This document shows, in pieces, positions 34,757-45,175 of a DNA stretch of 64,000 nucleotides. Every line of letters begins with the position of its first letter. Position 1 is the first letter of the stretch. Both the position numbers and the translations under genes were made by a program. Source of the DNA: Armigeres subalbatus (taxonomy: Eukaryota > Arthropoda > Insecta > Diptera > Culicidae); NCBI RefSeq assembly GCF_024139115.2, contig NC_085141.1, positions 34,354,120 to 34,418,119 of the forward strand. Reading direction: 5' to 3'. The notes below the pieces were generated by a model that saw nothing but the letters and a program-made list of their open reading frames with translations, was not told the origin of the DNA and searched no databases.

Positions 34757-37135
34757 GGAATATTTGAAACAATACGGACAATCTAGTGGCGAAGAATCGG
34801 AAGAGGACTTCCTCGGGTTCGATTTAGAAAATGAGGCAAATGAGCGTTTACCGTCTGCGGAGCCGGCAAACGTACTATTACCGGTCCCAGAGCTCAACCA
34901 ATCGGTTTTCAGTTACAGTGGCGTAGTTTCCTTCCCCGGGACAAGTTTCCAAGGAAGAAACTCCGACGAAGAAACGGAAGCGAACTGGGAGCCAATGGAA
35001 TGCAGTGCTGCTGCTCAAAGCTGTGATACGGATAGCTGTGGCAGTTTTTCGAAGTGCGAACCAAGCGGAAATCCGGAAAAAACCAAAAAGAAATGAAACG
35101 TGAAGATTCAGCTAAAAACGGCACATGTCGCATACGGTCCGTCTGGATAATTGCGGATGCCTCAAAAGTGCAACGATAAACTTACGCGTGATGACAGACT
35201 ACAGTTCCATAAAGCGTATTGGGATCTGGATAATGTTCGTCAAGCAAATTTGATCCGGCGGTATGCACATCCAAAACTTGTCGGACGACGCCGGAGCCGT
35301 AAAGTGTCCACGGATTTTGTGAAACAACTTGCGGTAAATTGCACTCTTCCAAGCTCGAACGGTGACCCAGTGACTGTTTGCAGAAAGTTTTTTCTAAACA
35401 CGATTGGTTTTCGCGAAAATTGTGGGTAAGTTGTTGAAAGCATTACCTGTTGTTACATAATTTATTTATATGAAAAGTAGTAATGTAATTTACAGATGCA
35501 TCCGGGCAGCTCGGGACGGACCTCCAGTAGATCGACGTGGGAAATACAAGAGAGATAAGAAAGTACGCGAGGCCATAAGGGACCATTTATTTGGATATGG
35601 CCCAAGTATTTCCCCCTATCGACGAGCTCATGCTTTCAACCGTCTTTATTTGCCATCGGATTTGACCGAAAAGTCCTTGCACGAGGTCGTTAAAGGTCGT
35701 TAAAGAAAACAACATCTCGTTTGTGAAGCTCGGGCACGAAGAGTGTGAGGCGTATACTGCTGCAGAGCTCCGTAACAAGGTGAATGGACACTCCGAAATT
35801 AAGGATTGTAGCTGCACCGACTGCTCTGGACATGCACTACATCTCCAACGTGCAAAGGAATCGCGAATGTCTTATCGAGATGATGGTGACAAAGTGCTGC
35901 CAGGAGTAGCAGTTTTTTCTGTGGATTTGCAAAAGGTAAGATCTTGGAAATGCCTAACTCAATCATTTATAAGTTTTGAATTTATTTTCTAGGTCATACA
36001 GCTCCCACGGTTGGATTGCTTCAAGAGCATTATTTTTTCGCAAAGGCTGCTGGTATTTAATGAGAGCTTTGCGCCTGTTGGCGCCTACACACGAGCCTTT
36101 CCAGTGTCTGCGTGCATTTGGTCCGAGTCGGTTGGTGGTCGCACAGCTAACCAAATCCTTAGCTGCTTTTTCAAAGTCATTAACCCTTTCCTTCCCATGG
36201 TAGCTGTAGAGCTCCATCAAATTTTGCACCTTCCAACATTCATAGAATTATTTCAATCACAAAAAGCAGTATTTGGCAAAACTTTATGGTTCCATTAGAC
36301 TGCAAATATATTCAATTTTGAGTATAAATTGTGCAACTATTGAAAACAATCAAGCAACTATTGATTAAACTTTTTTTCGTTTTCCACTATTTTTTGCCAT
36401 GCCAAATAACTTTTGTTCTGGCTTTTTTTTAAAGGTGTTTCCTTCCTATTAAAATCTTTGAAAAAAGTCGTGGGAAAGAGAGGGTTAAGAAGTACGCTGA
36501 CCTGAAGACAATTATCTTTTGGTTGGATAATTGAAGTTCGCAAAATAAGAACTGGAATTTATTCCAACACATTATCCTACTGATAAACAGTAATGAAATT
36601 CAGGTCGAGCGCATACTGTTTGAGTACTTCGAATCAGGACATACGTTTATGGTCGCTGACTCTTTCCATGCGGCAGTTGAATCAAAATGCGTCATGAACG
36701 TGTCGTCAGTTTCGAAAACTTCAAGTCTGTTGTTGGCAATGCGAAGAACAATGTTGACGTACTAGATATGCAAGCAACTGACTTCTTCAAAGCTAAGCTC
36801 ACCGTTTCGCAGTACACGATAAACCAGTGCAAGCCCTGCCCGTACGTGGACTCCATGCGGAAAGTGGTGTTTGAAAAAGGCCGTTATGAACTTGGATACG
36901 CAGACAACATCAACAGCGAAGACCTTAAATACTGCAAGTTGTTTTCCAAGAAGCAATTTAAGTTGGTTGTAAAGGATTCGTTCTCTATTGCGACAAATGT
37001 ACTTTGGCAAAATGCTCCTCGAGGAATTGAAGAAGAAAAGAAAACTTCCTTCCTGAAAGTGGTTTTACCTGTTATTACCGAAGAGGAAAAATCGTTTTTT
37101 GTTGATCTTCCGACGAAGCAAGTAGCTTCTGATTA
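34757..37135 (+). pseudogene. Sola-like transposase gene, damaged
   Basis: An acidic N-terminus (MEYLKQYGQSSGEESEEDF) and a Ser/Cys-rich part run to about 35095. A second part has CNDKLTRDDRLQFHKAYW, VCRKFFLNTIGFRENCG, DRRGKYKRDKKVREAIRDH and SPYRRAHAFNRLYLPSD. The catalytic-type region has VFSVDLQK, then after an intron (35936-35993, AAAAG|gtaaga ... ttctag|GTCATA) LPRLDCFKSIIFSQRLLVF, later IIFWLDN followed by SSQNKNWNL, and YFESGHTFMVADSFHAAVE. Damage: A-run frame breaks at 35164-35167 and 36684-36687, a TGA where the Cys of LDNC-type motifs is expected (about 36530), and a MITE at 36184-36484. The far C-terminus (36687-37135) is open. Unlikely to be active as written. Confidence 0.65.
36184..36484. 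mobile_element. 301-bp piggyBac-type MITE inside the Sola-like transposase
   Basis: TTAA (36180-36183) is followed by CCCTTTCCTTCCCATGG. The inverted right end CCCTCTCTTTCCCACGA meets TTAA at 36485-36488. A TTAA target plus CCC ends is the piggyBac signature. The host transposase frame is continuous across the site when one TTAA and the MITE are ignored. Confidence 0.75.
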
Positions 37136-38600
37136 ATCTCTATGCTTGTTTCTTACATTAAATAAATATTATCGCTATAACATTTCACAATAATTATGAG
37201 TTTTATTCAGGAAAAAAATGGGTTTGTTTAAGGGTTCCTTTTTATCAGTTTTTACGGGCCTTAAATATTTTAAGTATGTCACAGTTTCACATCGCCTTCT
37301 CCTAAGAGACCGTTCGCATTATAGGAGGAGCGATGTTAGACAATATAATACCTCCACTCCTCCTTTTTGGACAACCGTCCATATGAATTCTAAAAGTTAG
37401 GAAAGGACCGTGCATACCTACCCGTCACCATTTTAAACTATCCACGTAGATTGTAGATGGCCCCTAAAAGCATGGCATATTTTATGGACGGTCCTCACGG
37501 TGTGTTATGTGTCTCTTTGTGTAATCGTTATATCTCTATTTTTAGTGTGACAAATATGCGTCCATTTATCCCAGTGTGACAAACATGCGTCCATTTGTTC
37601 AAATGTGACAAATTGACTTCGGATTTTTTTCGAGTTTTCTAGAATAAAACCTCTGTTTTGACAAAATATTTCAAAAATACGTATCAAATTATGACGTTAG
37701 ACATCAAAACCTCAAAAATGTTAAAATGTAACATGTGACATTTATGCGTCCAACGGCAGTATACCAATTGACCAAGAACGTTATATAAATGAATTATTGG
37801 AAAAGTTCAAGATGGTGGGATCGTGGGATGTAATTCTGTACAAACTCCTTTGGATCCCAATCAAAAATTAACAAATGAAATGAAACCAAAGACGGAAGCT
37901 GAACGTAATACGATGAAGAAGAATCCCTTTCGTCACTTGGTCGGAAGTTTGCAGTTCCTTGCTCAGTGTTCAAGACCTGATATTTGTCATGCTGTAAATT
38001 TGGTGAGTGGTTTTGTGAAGATCCTGGGGAAGCGCACTGGACTGCTGCAAAACGTATTTTGAGATATCTGGAAGGAACTAAAAGTGGAAGCTCACTTACT
38101 CGAAAAATGCTGCGAATCAACTACAAGCTTTCACTGATGCTGACTGGGGAAACGATGTGGATACAAGGCGCTCTACTAGTGCATATGTATTTCTAAAAAA
38201 CGGAGAAGCTGTGGCTTGGAGTTCGCGTAAACAACCCACTGTGGCGCTTTCTACCACTGAAACTGAGTATATGGCACTTTCGGCTGCAACTCAAGAGGCC
38301 ATTTGGTGGAGAGGCTTTATTGCTGAAATGGAAGGTAACTTATCGCCAATCTAAGGCAATTGTGAAAATCAAAGTGCCATCAGTCTAGCGGAAAAGGAAA
38401 TGGGATATTCCCCTAGAAGTAAGCATATAGACATTAGGCACCACTTTGTACGAGAGCAAGTAGAACAGAAAATTATCGAATTGATGCACGTTGCATCGAG
38501 TGATCAGTTAGCTGATATCCTCGCAAAAGCTGTACCCGCCCCCAAGTTAATGGAAGCAAGGACATCTCTAGGAGTTATTAAATTATAGCTTAAGGGAGGA

Positions 38601-38787
38601 TGTTAAGTTATAGTAAGCCATGAATTTGTAAACGCCAATAAATCATTACCTATTCAAACCTGTTCACAATCAGACGTATCTTTACTAACAATTCCTGTGC
38701 ATCATATTGCTTTTGTTTCGTCAGAATGTTGCACATGAAACTACGAAACAACAATAAACGAAATTGTGCACCGTAATTACTCTTACT
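38601..38787 (+). repeat. copia 3' LTR (partial), preceded by a polypurine tract
   Basis: The polypurine tract aagggagga (38592-38600) ends directly before tgttaagttatagtaagcc. The LTR includes an aataaa-like word near 38637. It is cut or ended by the Feilai SINE at 38788. The LTR end is not certain because the 5' LTR is missing. Confidence 0.65.
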
Positions 38788-39076
38788 GGGCCCTCCTTAG
38801 CCGTGCGGTAAGACGCGCGGCTACAAAGCAAGACCATGCTGAGGGTGGCTGGGTTCGGTTCCCGGTACCGGTCTAGGCAATTTTCGGATTGGAAATTGTC
38901 TCGACTTCCCTGGGCATAAAAGTATCATCGTGTTAGCCTCATGATATAAGAAATGCAAAAATGGTAACTTGGCTTAGAAACATCGCAGTAATAACTGTGG
39001 AAGTGCTCAATGAACACTAAGCTGCGAGGCGGCTCTGTCCCAGTGTGGGGATGTAATGCCAATAAGAAGAAGTAGT
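38788..39076 (+). mobile_element. Feilai tRNA-derived SINE, full length
   Basis: It begins gggccctccttagccgtgcg with an A-box-like tagccgtgcggt and a B box ggttcggttccc near 38848. The tRNA-unrelated body includes caattttcggattggaaatt and gtcccagtgtggggatgtaa, and the tail is a short aataagaagaag repeat. This order is the Feilai SINE of Aedes mosquitoes. Promoter boxes are intact, so RNA polymerase III transcription is possible. Confidence 0.88.
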
Positions 39077-39079
39077 GAA

Positions 39080-39757
39080 ATGGTGTTGGATGGTGAAACA
39101 TTTGAAGTTGTAGAAGGATTTGTGTACCCTGGAACCCTAGTGACGTGCGATAATGACGTTACCCGCGAAGTGAAAAACGTATTGCAGCTTCGAATAGGGC
39201 TTATTACGGACTTCGTGACCAGCTTTATCCTGTAGTCTGCGAACGAAAAAGAAATTTGTGCTGAATACTACTCTTATTCTTTCGGCGGGTTTATACGACC
39301 ATGGAGCATGGACGTTTAAGGAGGCTGATCGAGGAGCTTTCGAAGGATAGGAGCGTGAGGTGTCAGGTGTAATATATAATACTCTGCGGTAAACAGGAGA
39401 GTGACATCTGACAGCGTGGCATGGATCATAATTTATACCAGGTGTATAAAGAGCTGGAAATTATTAAACACAACAATTATTAAATACAACACAGCAGTCT
39501 ACGGTGGGCTGAGCACATTGTTCGTATACCGAGAGTGCATCAAGTGAAGATAATATTCAGTAGAGAGCCGGAAGAGGTTGTTGGCATTGTGAAAGGCCGC
39601 GTACATACTTGCTTTCTGGAGTAGAAGTGGGCACTGAACGTTCAGGGCGACTGGTAGCGATTGGCCCAAGATCGAATCCAAGGGAGAAGTATAGTTCATT
39701 CGGCGTAGGCTCACCGAGAAGGAACCTATCAAGTAAGTAAGTAGCAAGATAATTAGA
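39080..39757 (+). pseudogene. RTE-type LINE 3' relic
   Basis: Translated pieces give MVLDGETFEVVEGFVYPG, LVTCDNDVTREVK, WAEHIVRIPRVHQVK, SREPEE and RLAQDRIQGRS in order. These are the C-terminal region of an RTE LINE RT. It ends with taagtaagtag (about 39732-39745), the RTE-type tail. Several stops and frame changes. It follows directly on the Feilai tail. Confidence 0.65.
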
Positions 39758-39898
39758 CACTGCCTCACAACCACGGACTTCGGACAGTTTCGTTATCAAA
39801 ATCTTTTTCAATTGAATTAATCTAGCTGACAGTCCAAGAGTCAACTCATCTTTTAATGTTTATCTTGCATTCCAAAAAATTCCACATAATCAGCACTC

Positions 39899-41062
39899 CT
39901 AATCTTCATCGTCATACTCAGGCTCATCATACGAAATGAAGTTGCTTCCCCCATGATCGTTGTGCGTTATCTATGCAAAAAAAAATAAAAGAAATAGGTA
40001 CTTGAAAATAAGAAAATTCATTCGGACATATTCAACATGAAATCCTACCGTCAAAATCCCGGATAATAAAGCATAGCCAACCATCGCAATGGTAGCAAAA
40101 ATGCCAGACACTACATAGCGTTTCCTGCGCTCGTACGGCGTATCATCGGCATCCTTTTGCGTTCCGTCGCTGAACTTTGGCTCCGCTCCACCGTTCGCCT
40201 TCGACGATCCATTCGAAGAGGACGACGACGACGACGAACCATTTCCGTTGCTACCGGCACTGGTGAAACCTTCACGAGCGAAGTAAATCTTCGTAATCCT
40301 TTCAACGAACTTGACTAGATTGCTGCATTGCTTGACGTGGTTCTGCAGGACGCCGTTGGGAAGGCTCAGCTTCAGCAACACCGACAGGTATCCGTATAGG
40401 ACTGCATCGATTTCGCTTGGAGTGTCTCCGAAGAAGAAACGATTCTCACCAAGCTTTTCCGATATCCAGTTGATACATTTCTTCGCGTTGAGCATCATGT
40501 CCTTGACGTCGTGCAGTTCGACTGAGTCCTCCAGGGCAAACCCAGCCAACGAAACAGTCAGCTCGTTCGTCTTCAGAACATACTTACGTGGGCAGTAGAA
40601 GTTGAATGGAATAGGAATCCGCTTAGCGTACAGCGCCCTGGTGGTGTCTAGGTTTTGTGGGTCACCCCAAAGATTGTACATGAAGTATGGGTATAGGTTC
40701 TCGAAGACATACTGAATGCACCCGTTTATCACAATGTAGTTCTGTCCTTCAAGTTGAGCGTTGGCGTCGAAACCCCGGGACTGCAAAAACTCGGTGATTT
40801 TATTGTATCCGCCGATCTTCTTACCGTCGTCTGTGACAAGATACGGGAGCATTCCGTCCGGTGAGCTGAACGGATTGCCGTTGAAATTGAGGGTGATTTT
40901 AGCATCGGAAAACTTCAGGTACGCCTAAACAACGAAAAGCATGTGTGTATATTGGATCATGGGATGAGATTTTCATATTTTTGTTCGACTCACCAGTAGC
41001 CGTGCACAATCGTAATCGATTGTGGGCAGACCCCACTCGCCTTTGTACAGGAATAGTTCCAT
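39899..41062 (-). CDS. Mtx1: Metaxin-1-like outer mitochondrial membrane protein
   Basis: Three exons on the minus strand: 41062-40994, 40924-40049 and 39970-39899, junctions CTACTG|gtgagt, tttag|GCGTAC, TTGACG|gtagga and catag|ATAACG, all in phase 0; 338 residues. It starts MELFLYKGEWGLPTIDYDC, the diagnostic metaxin N-terminus; an upstream ATG is closed by an immediate stop. A GST-like N domain (SSPDGMLPYLVTDDGKKI) and C domain (GENRFFFGDTPSEIDAVLYG) follow. Then come a Ser/Gly/Asn-rich linker and a C-terminal membrane segment (about residues 293-314, IFATIAMVGYALL), with a short acidic tail in exon 3. Metaxins work with the SAM complex in importing beta-barrel outer-membrane proteins and in mitochondrial transport. 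The acidic tail is coded by a separate exon. Metaxin-3 is the closest alternative name. Confidence 0.92.
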
Positions 41063-42390
41063 TATTTCATTTATTCGGAATGATGTAAATGGCTGGATAT
41101 CAATAAATTGCTGTGCGGTTCATCAGTTTCAAATTCAGCGCTATGGAACTGGGCGAGTTGCAATGTTTATGTCGGTTGTGCAACATCGGTTTTGTTCTGC
41201 ATGTTCTCCCGTCTGCGTTGACGTTGACGATGGGGTTGGCGCACAGTAGTCGATAGTGTATAAAAAAATGTATTTAATAGTCACATGACTCGAGTATTTT
41301 TTGGTACTGTCTTAATAAAGTTTTAATTTTATTTTTAGATATTTGTTATTTTGTCAAAAATAACTGTATAAGAATAAAAAAACAGCAAAGCCGCGACAAA
41401 ATTTTAAAATTTTGGAAACAACGAATTTGACCTATCCCGTCAAAAAATGTATCTCGTTTCATTGTCTCAGACGATTCTTTGGCTTATTTAACGTCAACTT
41501 TCCCAAAACAATCAGCCAAACAATCGAGTGAGCGAAAAAAAGTATAAGGTTGTATCAGAAACACGACCGCAAAATCAACGTAGAATAACGTATTAGAGTG
41601 CAGTGACTCAAAACAGTAATTATAGGTTTCTTGCCTTAAATCATTTTTCGAATTTGATTTTTACCATTCATCAATTCACGCGCCAAATGACTAATAGCCG
41701 AAATGGAGGCAATTAACTGTGTATAACAAGTTTTCAACAGTGCCTGATGAAATTCAATTTCTCAATAGTTTATTACCCTTTATTTAATTGTTTCTATTTG
41801 TTGTGCAGAATCTTAAAGAGTTTGTCGATTGATTGATACAAAAATAATCTAAATCGGTTGGAAGATGGCTGAGTTATTAGCTTATACTTCCTGACCACTT
41901 TCCGTGACGGTCTCAAATTTGATTCTGCAGAATGACCCCCCTATATTTTTTCGTAAGACGTATACTAAGTCAAAAATTTGTGGCGAGTAAGCTCAATTGG
42001 AGTGGTACAGGTACCCTACATGTATTCTACCAAACGCAGTCAGCATTCAGGCGCTAACATAATTACATGTCTTTAATCGCGAAAAGCAGCATAAAGCTAA
42101 CAAGTTGACTATAATATTATAGTATATTATATATTTTTATATTATATTTATGTATTTTTCGTATTCTTCTGATGTTGAAATTCTGGCCAGTTTTATATTA
42201 TATTATTAACTGTGCGCACGAATCCTGATGCGCTGTCAAATATACTGTCGGCTAACATCTCCATTTTTGTGGGACGCCAGACGCGGAAAAGAAAACAAGA
42301 CGTCGCAAAAGTTGTGTGGAAATTTTTCTAATTTTCTGAAAGAAATAAGCATTTCTAGCTTTGGTTTTGTGCATTTCCGAACAGTGAACA
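41063..42390. other. Divergent intergenic region between metaxin and MBD2/3
   Basis: 1.3 kb between two start codons on opposite strands, so it should hold both promoters. AT-rich, including a tatatta tract near 42115-42210. No clear TATA box placement, CpG-rich block or transposon end was recognised. Confidence 0.4.
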
Positions 42391-45175
42391 ATGAACGTAT
42401 CGATTGAAAGGAAACGTTCGGATTGTGCCGCTCTTCCCAAAGGTTGGCAGCGGGAGGAAGTACTGCGAAAATCTGGTCTCTCTGCGGGAAAAGTGGATGT
42501 TTATTACTACAGGTACGCACATTTTAAGATGAACGACTGCAGATTATTCATCTTATGTATCGGATTTATGTAAAAATAAGAATGGGGTAAATTGGCCAAG
42601 TGATCATTGAATTGACAAAAGATAAGTAGTTCCGTAACTCGCAGTTTTTTTTCACTAAAAATACAATGTTTCTCTAAAATAGTATACCTGTTGGGCAGTT
42701 TTATCAACAGGTAAATAGGAATACCAATGAATGAGGTAAAAACAGATTGGTGTTAAAATAATAGCCTGTTTAGATTACAAGATTCATCAAATAAATACTC
42801 CTAGCGCATTATAAAAATAAGAGCAACATATGAGAGGTCGAATTTGCACTTTAGGGAAATAGATTTAACTTTTTTCTTCAATTTAAGTCTTTTTGCGGTC
42901 ATTTGAGTGCATTGCATCGGTCTCTGTAAAAAAAAATCGATTTTATTTTTTTTTGTCCTTGACAAAAACAATGTTTTTTTTAATAATTCTGGAACGCAAT
43001 GCCCGACCGAACCAATAGGAAACAACTAGACCGCAATCCGCGTCGATTGCAACTTGTTCCGATGATGCTAAGTACCTAAGCTAAGTGTCTCACATTTTTG
43101 TACACACACATATACAGACATCACCTCAATTCGTCGAGCTGAGTCGATTGGTATATAACACTATGGGTCTCCGAGCCTTCTATCAAAAGTTCGATTTTGA
43201 AGTGATCCTATAGCCTTTACGTATACTTTGTATACGAAAAAGGCAAAAATAAAATGTGTGAACTTTGACATTAGGCTTCTAACAATTTTCTTCGACGGGT
43301 TTTATTGAAATGTATTGGACGTAAGCAGTGCACTGCCCATGATTTCATAGTTGACGTAACAACCATTGCACTTTCGCATGTATTTTGAATTTTTTAAGTT
43401 TAAATCTTTTCAACCCGCAAGCACTAAAATGAGATTTGGAACAAGCAACGTAACAATGTTGTAGCGGTTAAAATTTTTAACGTTCAGTCCGGCTGCTCAA
43501 TTCCCGGAAAGAAGAAAACAGAAGTGCTGAGTGAACACTGCAAGGCTGCAATGTCCCAGTGAGGGATGTAATACCAATTAGAAGATGATGTCAAGCGAAT
43601 TGTTGAATTCAATTGGCCTCTGATCTAAACTTATTTATATACTTTAATTATTCTTGTCACTGCTCTACGTGCTATTTATATCACCATTTTGTCTCGATTA
43701 TATTTTGATCATACATTTTCATCATGGGTTAATACGATATCTGGATGATATGCAAGCGACACACGTAGCAATAAACAGATTTAATTATCGTTACATTGGT
43801 ATAATCATCGTTACATTTGGCAGAATCGAAAAATCTAGCATCCATAAAATATACTTTTGAGCATATGCATGTCCATAAATAAATCCTCACTATCTCTAGT
43901 CCTACGGGGAAAAAAATAGAAAGCAAACCGCAGTTGGCCCGTGCCCTCGGGGACACTATTGATTTGTCCACGTTCGACTATCAGGCCGGTCGAGTCGTTC
44001 CCAGTGCAACCCATATGATGTTGCAACATAATGCACTGAAGCGGAAACTGAGCGTCACATCGATAGGGGGCGGAGCATCATCGTCATCCAGCATTGGCAT
44101 TGTGGCTGGGCCAACTGGACCCAATCTGCCTCCCCCTGTACCCATCTACAACCAGCTTCCACCGACCGGTAGACCGCATCATTATCAGCATCAACAGCAG
44201 CAGCAGCAGCAGTCACCGCAGTACGATTACAGGTACCGGTCTCGTGTGGGACCGGAAATCGTTGATACTCAGATTCTTTCTTTCATTACTTTGTTTCTTT
44301 GTAAAAAAAATGATCTCGATTGGCTGGACATTTAGGACATACAGAATGAGAATATTTCGCTGATTTGTGAATTCGTGGATAAAAATTGAAAATTTTCAAT
44401 TGGCGTTTTAAGACATGCAATAAAAACCAATACAAAAAAAGGCCAACCACATAGTGTACGTTCGTGTTCTGGCGAACAGAAGGCAAACGTATCCTAAATA
44501 TTTGTGTCAGACCTTGAAGATTATTGGTTCTTTTTTGCTTTGATACACATACTCTTGGTCTTAGTTAACATATTTTGACCGTAGTTCATATTTCTGCTAA
44601 CGATTTTACGTGCTGGTCAATTTTCAGTCGCGGCATGCGAGCGGATACTTCTCTCATTCCACCGATCCGGCAGACGGCTTCAATTTTCAAGCAACCTGTA
44701 ACCGTGGTACGATCGCAAGAAGGTGACAGCAAGGTGAAACGTGAGCTGCAGCATGGTTCGCAGGTTAAACCGAAGCAGCTTTTCTGGGAAAAGCGTTTAG
44801 AGGTTGGTCTCTATTGGTCAAATACAATGGGTAGTAATCTGAAACCACGTTTGTCGGTTGCAGAATCTTCGCGCCAACAATACGCACAACGAGGAAATCG
44901 GCACGCTGGAACTGCCCAAACGGTTGAAATCAGTGGGCCCGGGTGTGGACGAGGCCACGGTTCTGCAATCGCTGGCCACCGCACTGCATCACAACACGCA
45001 CCCGGTGACAGGGCAAACGGCTTCCAAAACGTCCCTCAACACCAACGCCGGGGTTTTTCTCAATCCCGATCAGCCGTTGATGCACGTGGCAACGGTAACC
45101 GAAGATGACATCAAGCGACAGGAGGAGCGCGTGCAGTTCGCCAGACTGAGGCTGCAGGAGGCACTGCGGACATAG
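42391..45175 (+). CDS. MBD2/3: MBD2/3, methyl-CpG-binding-domain subunit of NuRD
   Basis: Four exons: 42391-42512, 43900-44232, 44628-44802 and 44864-45175, junctions TACAG|gtacgc, tctctag|TCC, TACAG|gtaccg, ttttcag|TCG, TTAGAG|gttggt and gttgcag|AAT, in phase; 313 residues. The MBD (about residues 6-58) reads DCAALPKGWQREEVLRKSGL, DVYYYSPTGKK and SKPQLARALG. Then comes an insect-specific linker with Ser, Gly, Pro stretches and seven Gln (CAG repeat near 44193). The MBD2/3 core follows (PPIRQTASIFKQPV, KQLFWEKRLE), then a C-terminal coiled coil (VTEDDIKRQEERVQ) that in the family binds p66/GATAD2. It recruits NuRD remodelling and deacetylase activity. The second CpG-reading arginine of vertebrate MBD2 (KKFRSKPQ) is replaced (KKIESKPQ). 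Intron 1 (1.39 kb) holds repeats; intron 3 is 61 bp. Confidence 0.93.
42830..43255. repeat. Dispersed repeat with a cacacaca ... gagctgagtcgattgg ... cgtatac tail, in MBD2/3 intron 1
   Basis: The end part (43089-43255) has acacacacatatacag, gagctgagtcgattggtata, ccttctatcaaaagttcg and tttgtatacgaaaaaggcaa. Copies with the same order lie at 53693-53860 and 57541-57640. It is a common dispersed mosquito repeat of unknown class; no terminal repeats or coding seen. Confidence 0.55.
43512..43590 (+). repeat. Feilai SINE 3' relic
   Basis: agaagtgctgagtgaacact, aaggctgcaatgtcccagtg and agggatgtaatacc match the 3' half of the Feilai copy at 38788-39076 with decay. Confidence 0.65.

Larger units (their letters stand above)
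34373..37759 (+). mobile_element. 3.39-kb Sola-like DNA transposon with 33-bp inverted repeats and TATA target duplication
   Basis: The left end CTGCCGTCGGACGCATAAAT continues into gtcacatgttaca. The right end (37727-37759) is its inverse with one difference. The flanks are TATA at 34369-34372 and 37760-37763, and the copia reading frame is continuous across the insertion only if the duplication is four bases. Near the right end two copies of tgtgacaaayatgcgtcca (37545, 37575) repeat the end motif, and a decayed copy lies near 34589. A 4-bp duplication together with this transposase type suggests the Sola group (Sola2); this comes from family knowledge and is not verified. Confidence 0.75.
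31729..38588 (+). pseudogene. gag-pol: copia gag-pol polyprotein gene, disrupted
   Basis: Gag: RLRGRENYSSWAFGMKMVL near 31840. Zinc knuckle CFKCKRIGHFASEC near 32410 (CX2CX4HX4C). Protease: WIFDSSATVHMC near 32560 (a Ser stands where DSGAT has Gly), then SLSDVLCVPELAINLLSV. RT: NKWVYKVKINSDGSIERFK near 33540, QMDAVSSFLQG and the catalytic YVDD near 33985. RNase H: LSTTETEYMALSAATQEA near 38250 and the terminal ADILAKA near 38515. Gag and the zinc/protease part are in different frames at an A7 run near 32385. Removing the two MITE/transposon insertions at 34076 and 34373 would bring the RT and RNase H pieces back into one frame, so they were inserted late. Confidence 0.85.
31700..38787 (+). 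mobile_element. Ty1/copia LTR retrotransposon with three direct insertions
   Basis: Order on the plus strand: gag (31729-32394), zinc knuckle and protease (about 32390-32923), C-terminal end of integrase (32925-33110), RT (33455-34081), then RNase H (about 37790-38588) and a polypurine tract before a 3' LTR. The integrase core is missing. Three elements are inserted directly: a 117-bp MITE (33121-33237), a 241-bp MITE (34076-34316) and a 3.39-kb DNA transposon (34373-37759). No 5' LTR is recognisable, so the left end is truncated. Confidence 0.85.

Noticed and set aside
35936..35993. Frame break in the Sola-like transposase treated as damage
   Set aside because: The 58-base segment has GT/AG ends with good consensus and the protein continues correctly, so it is a small intron.
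42391..42573. A 60-residue single-exon protein starting at the MBD2/3 ATG
   Set aside because: The frame reads past a good donor site at 42512; the conserved domain continues in the exon at 43900.
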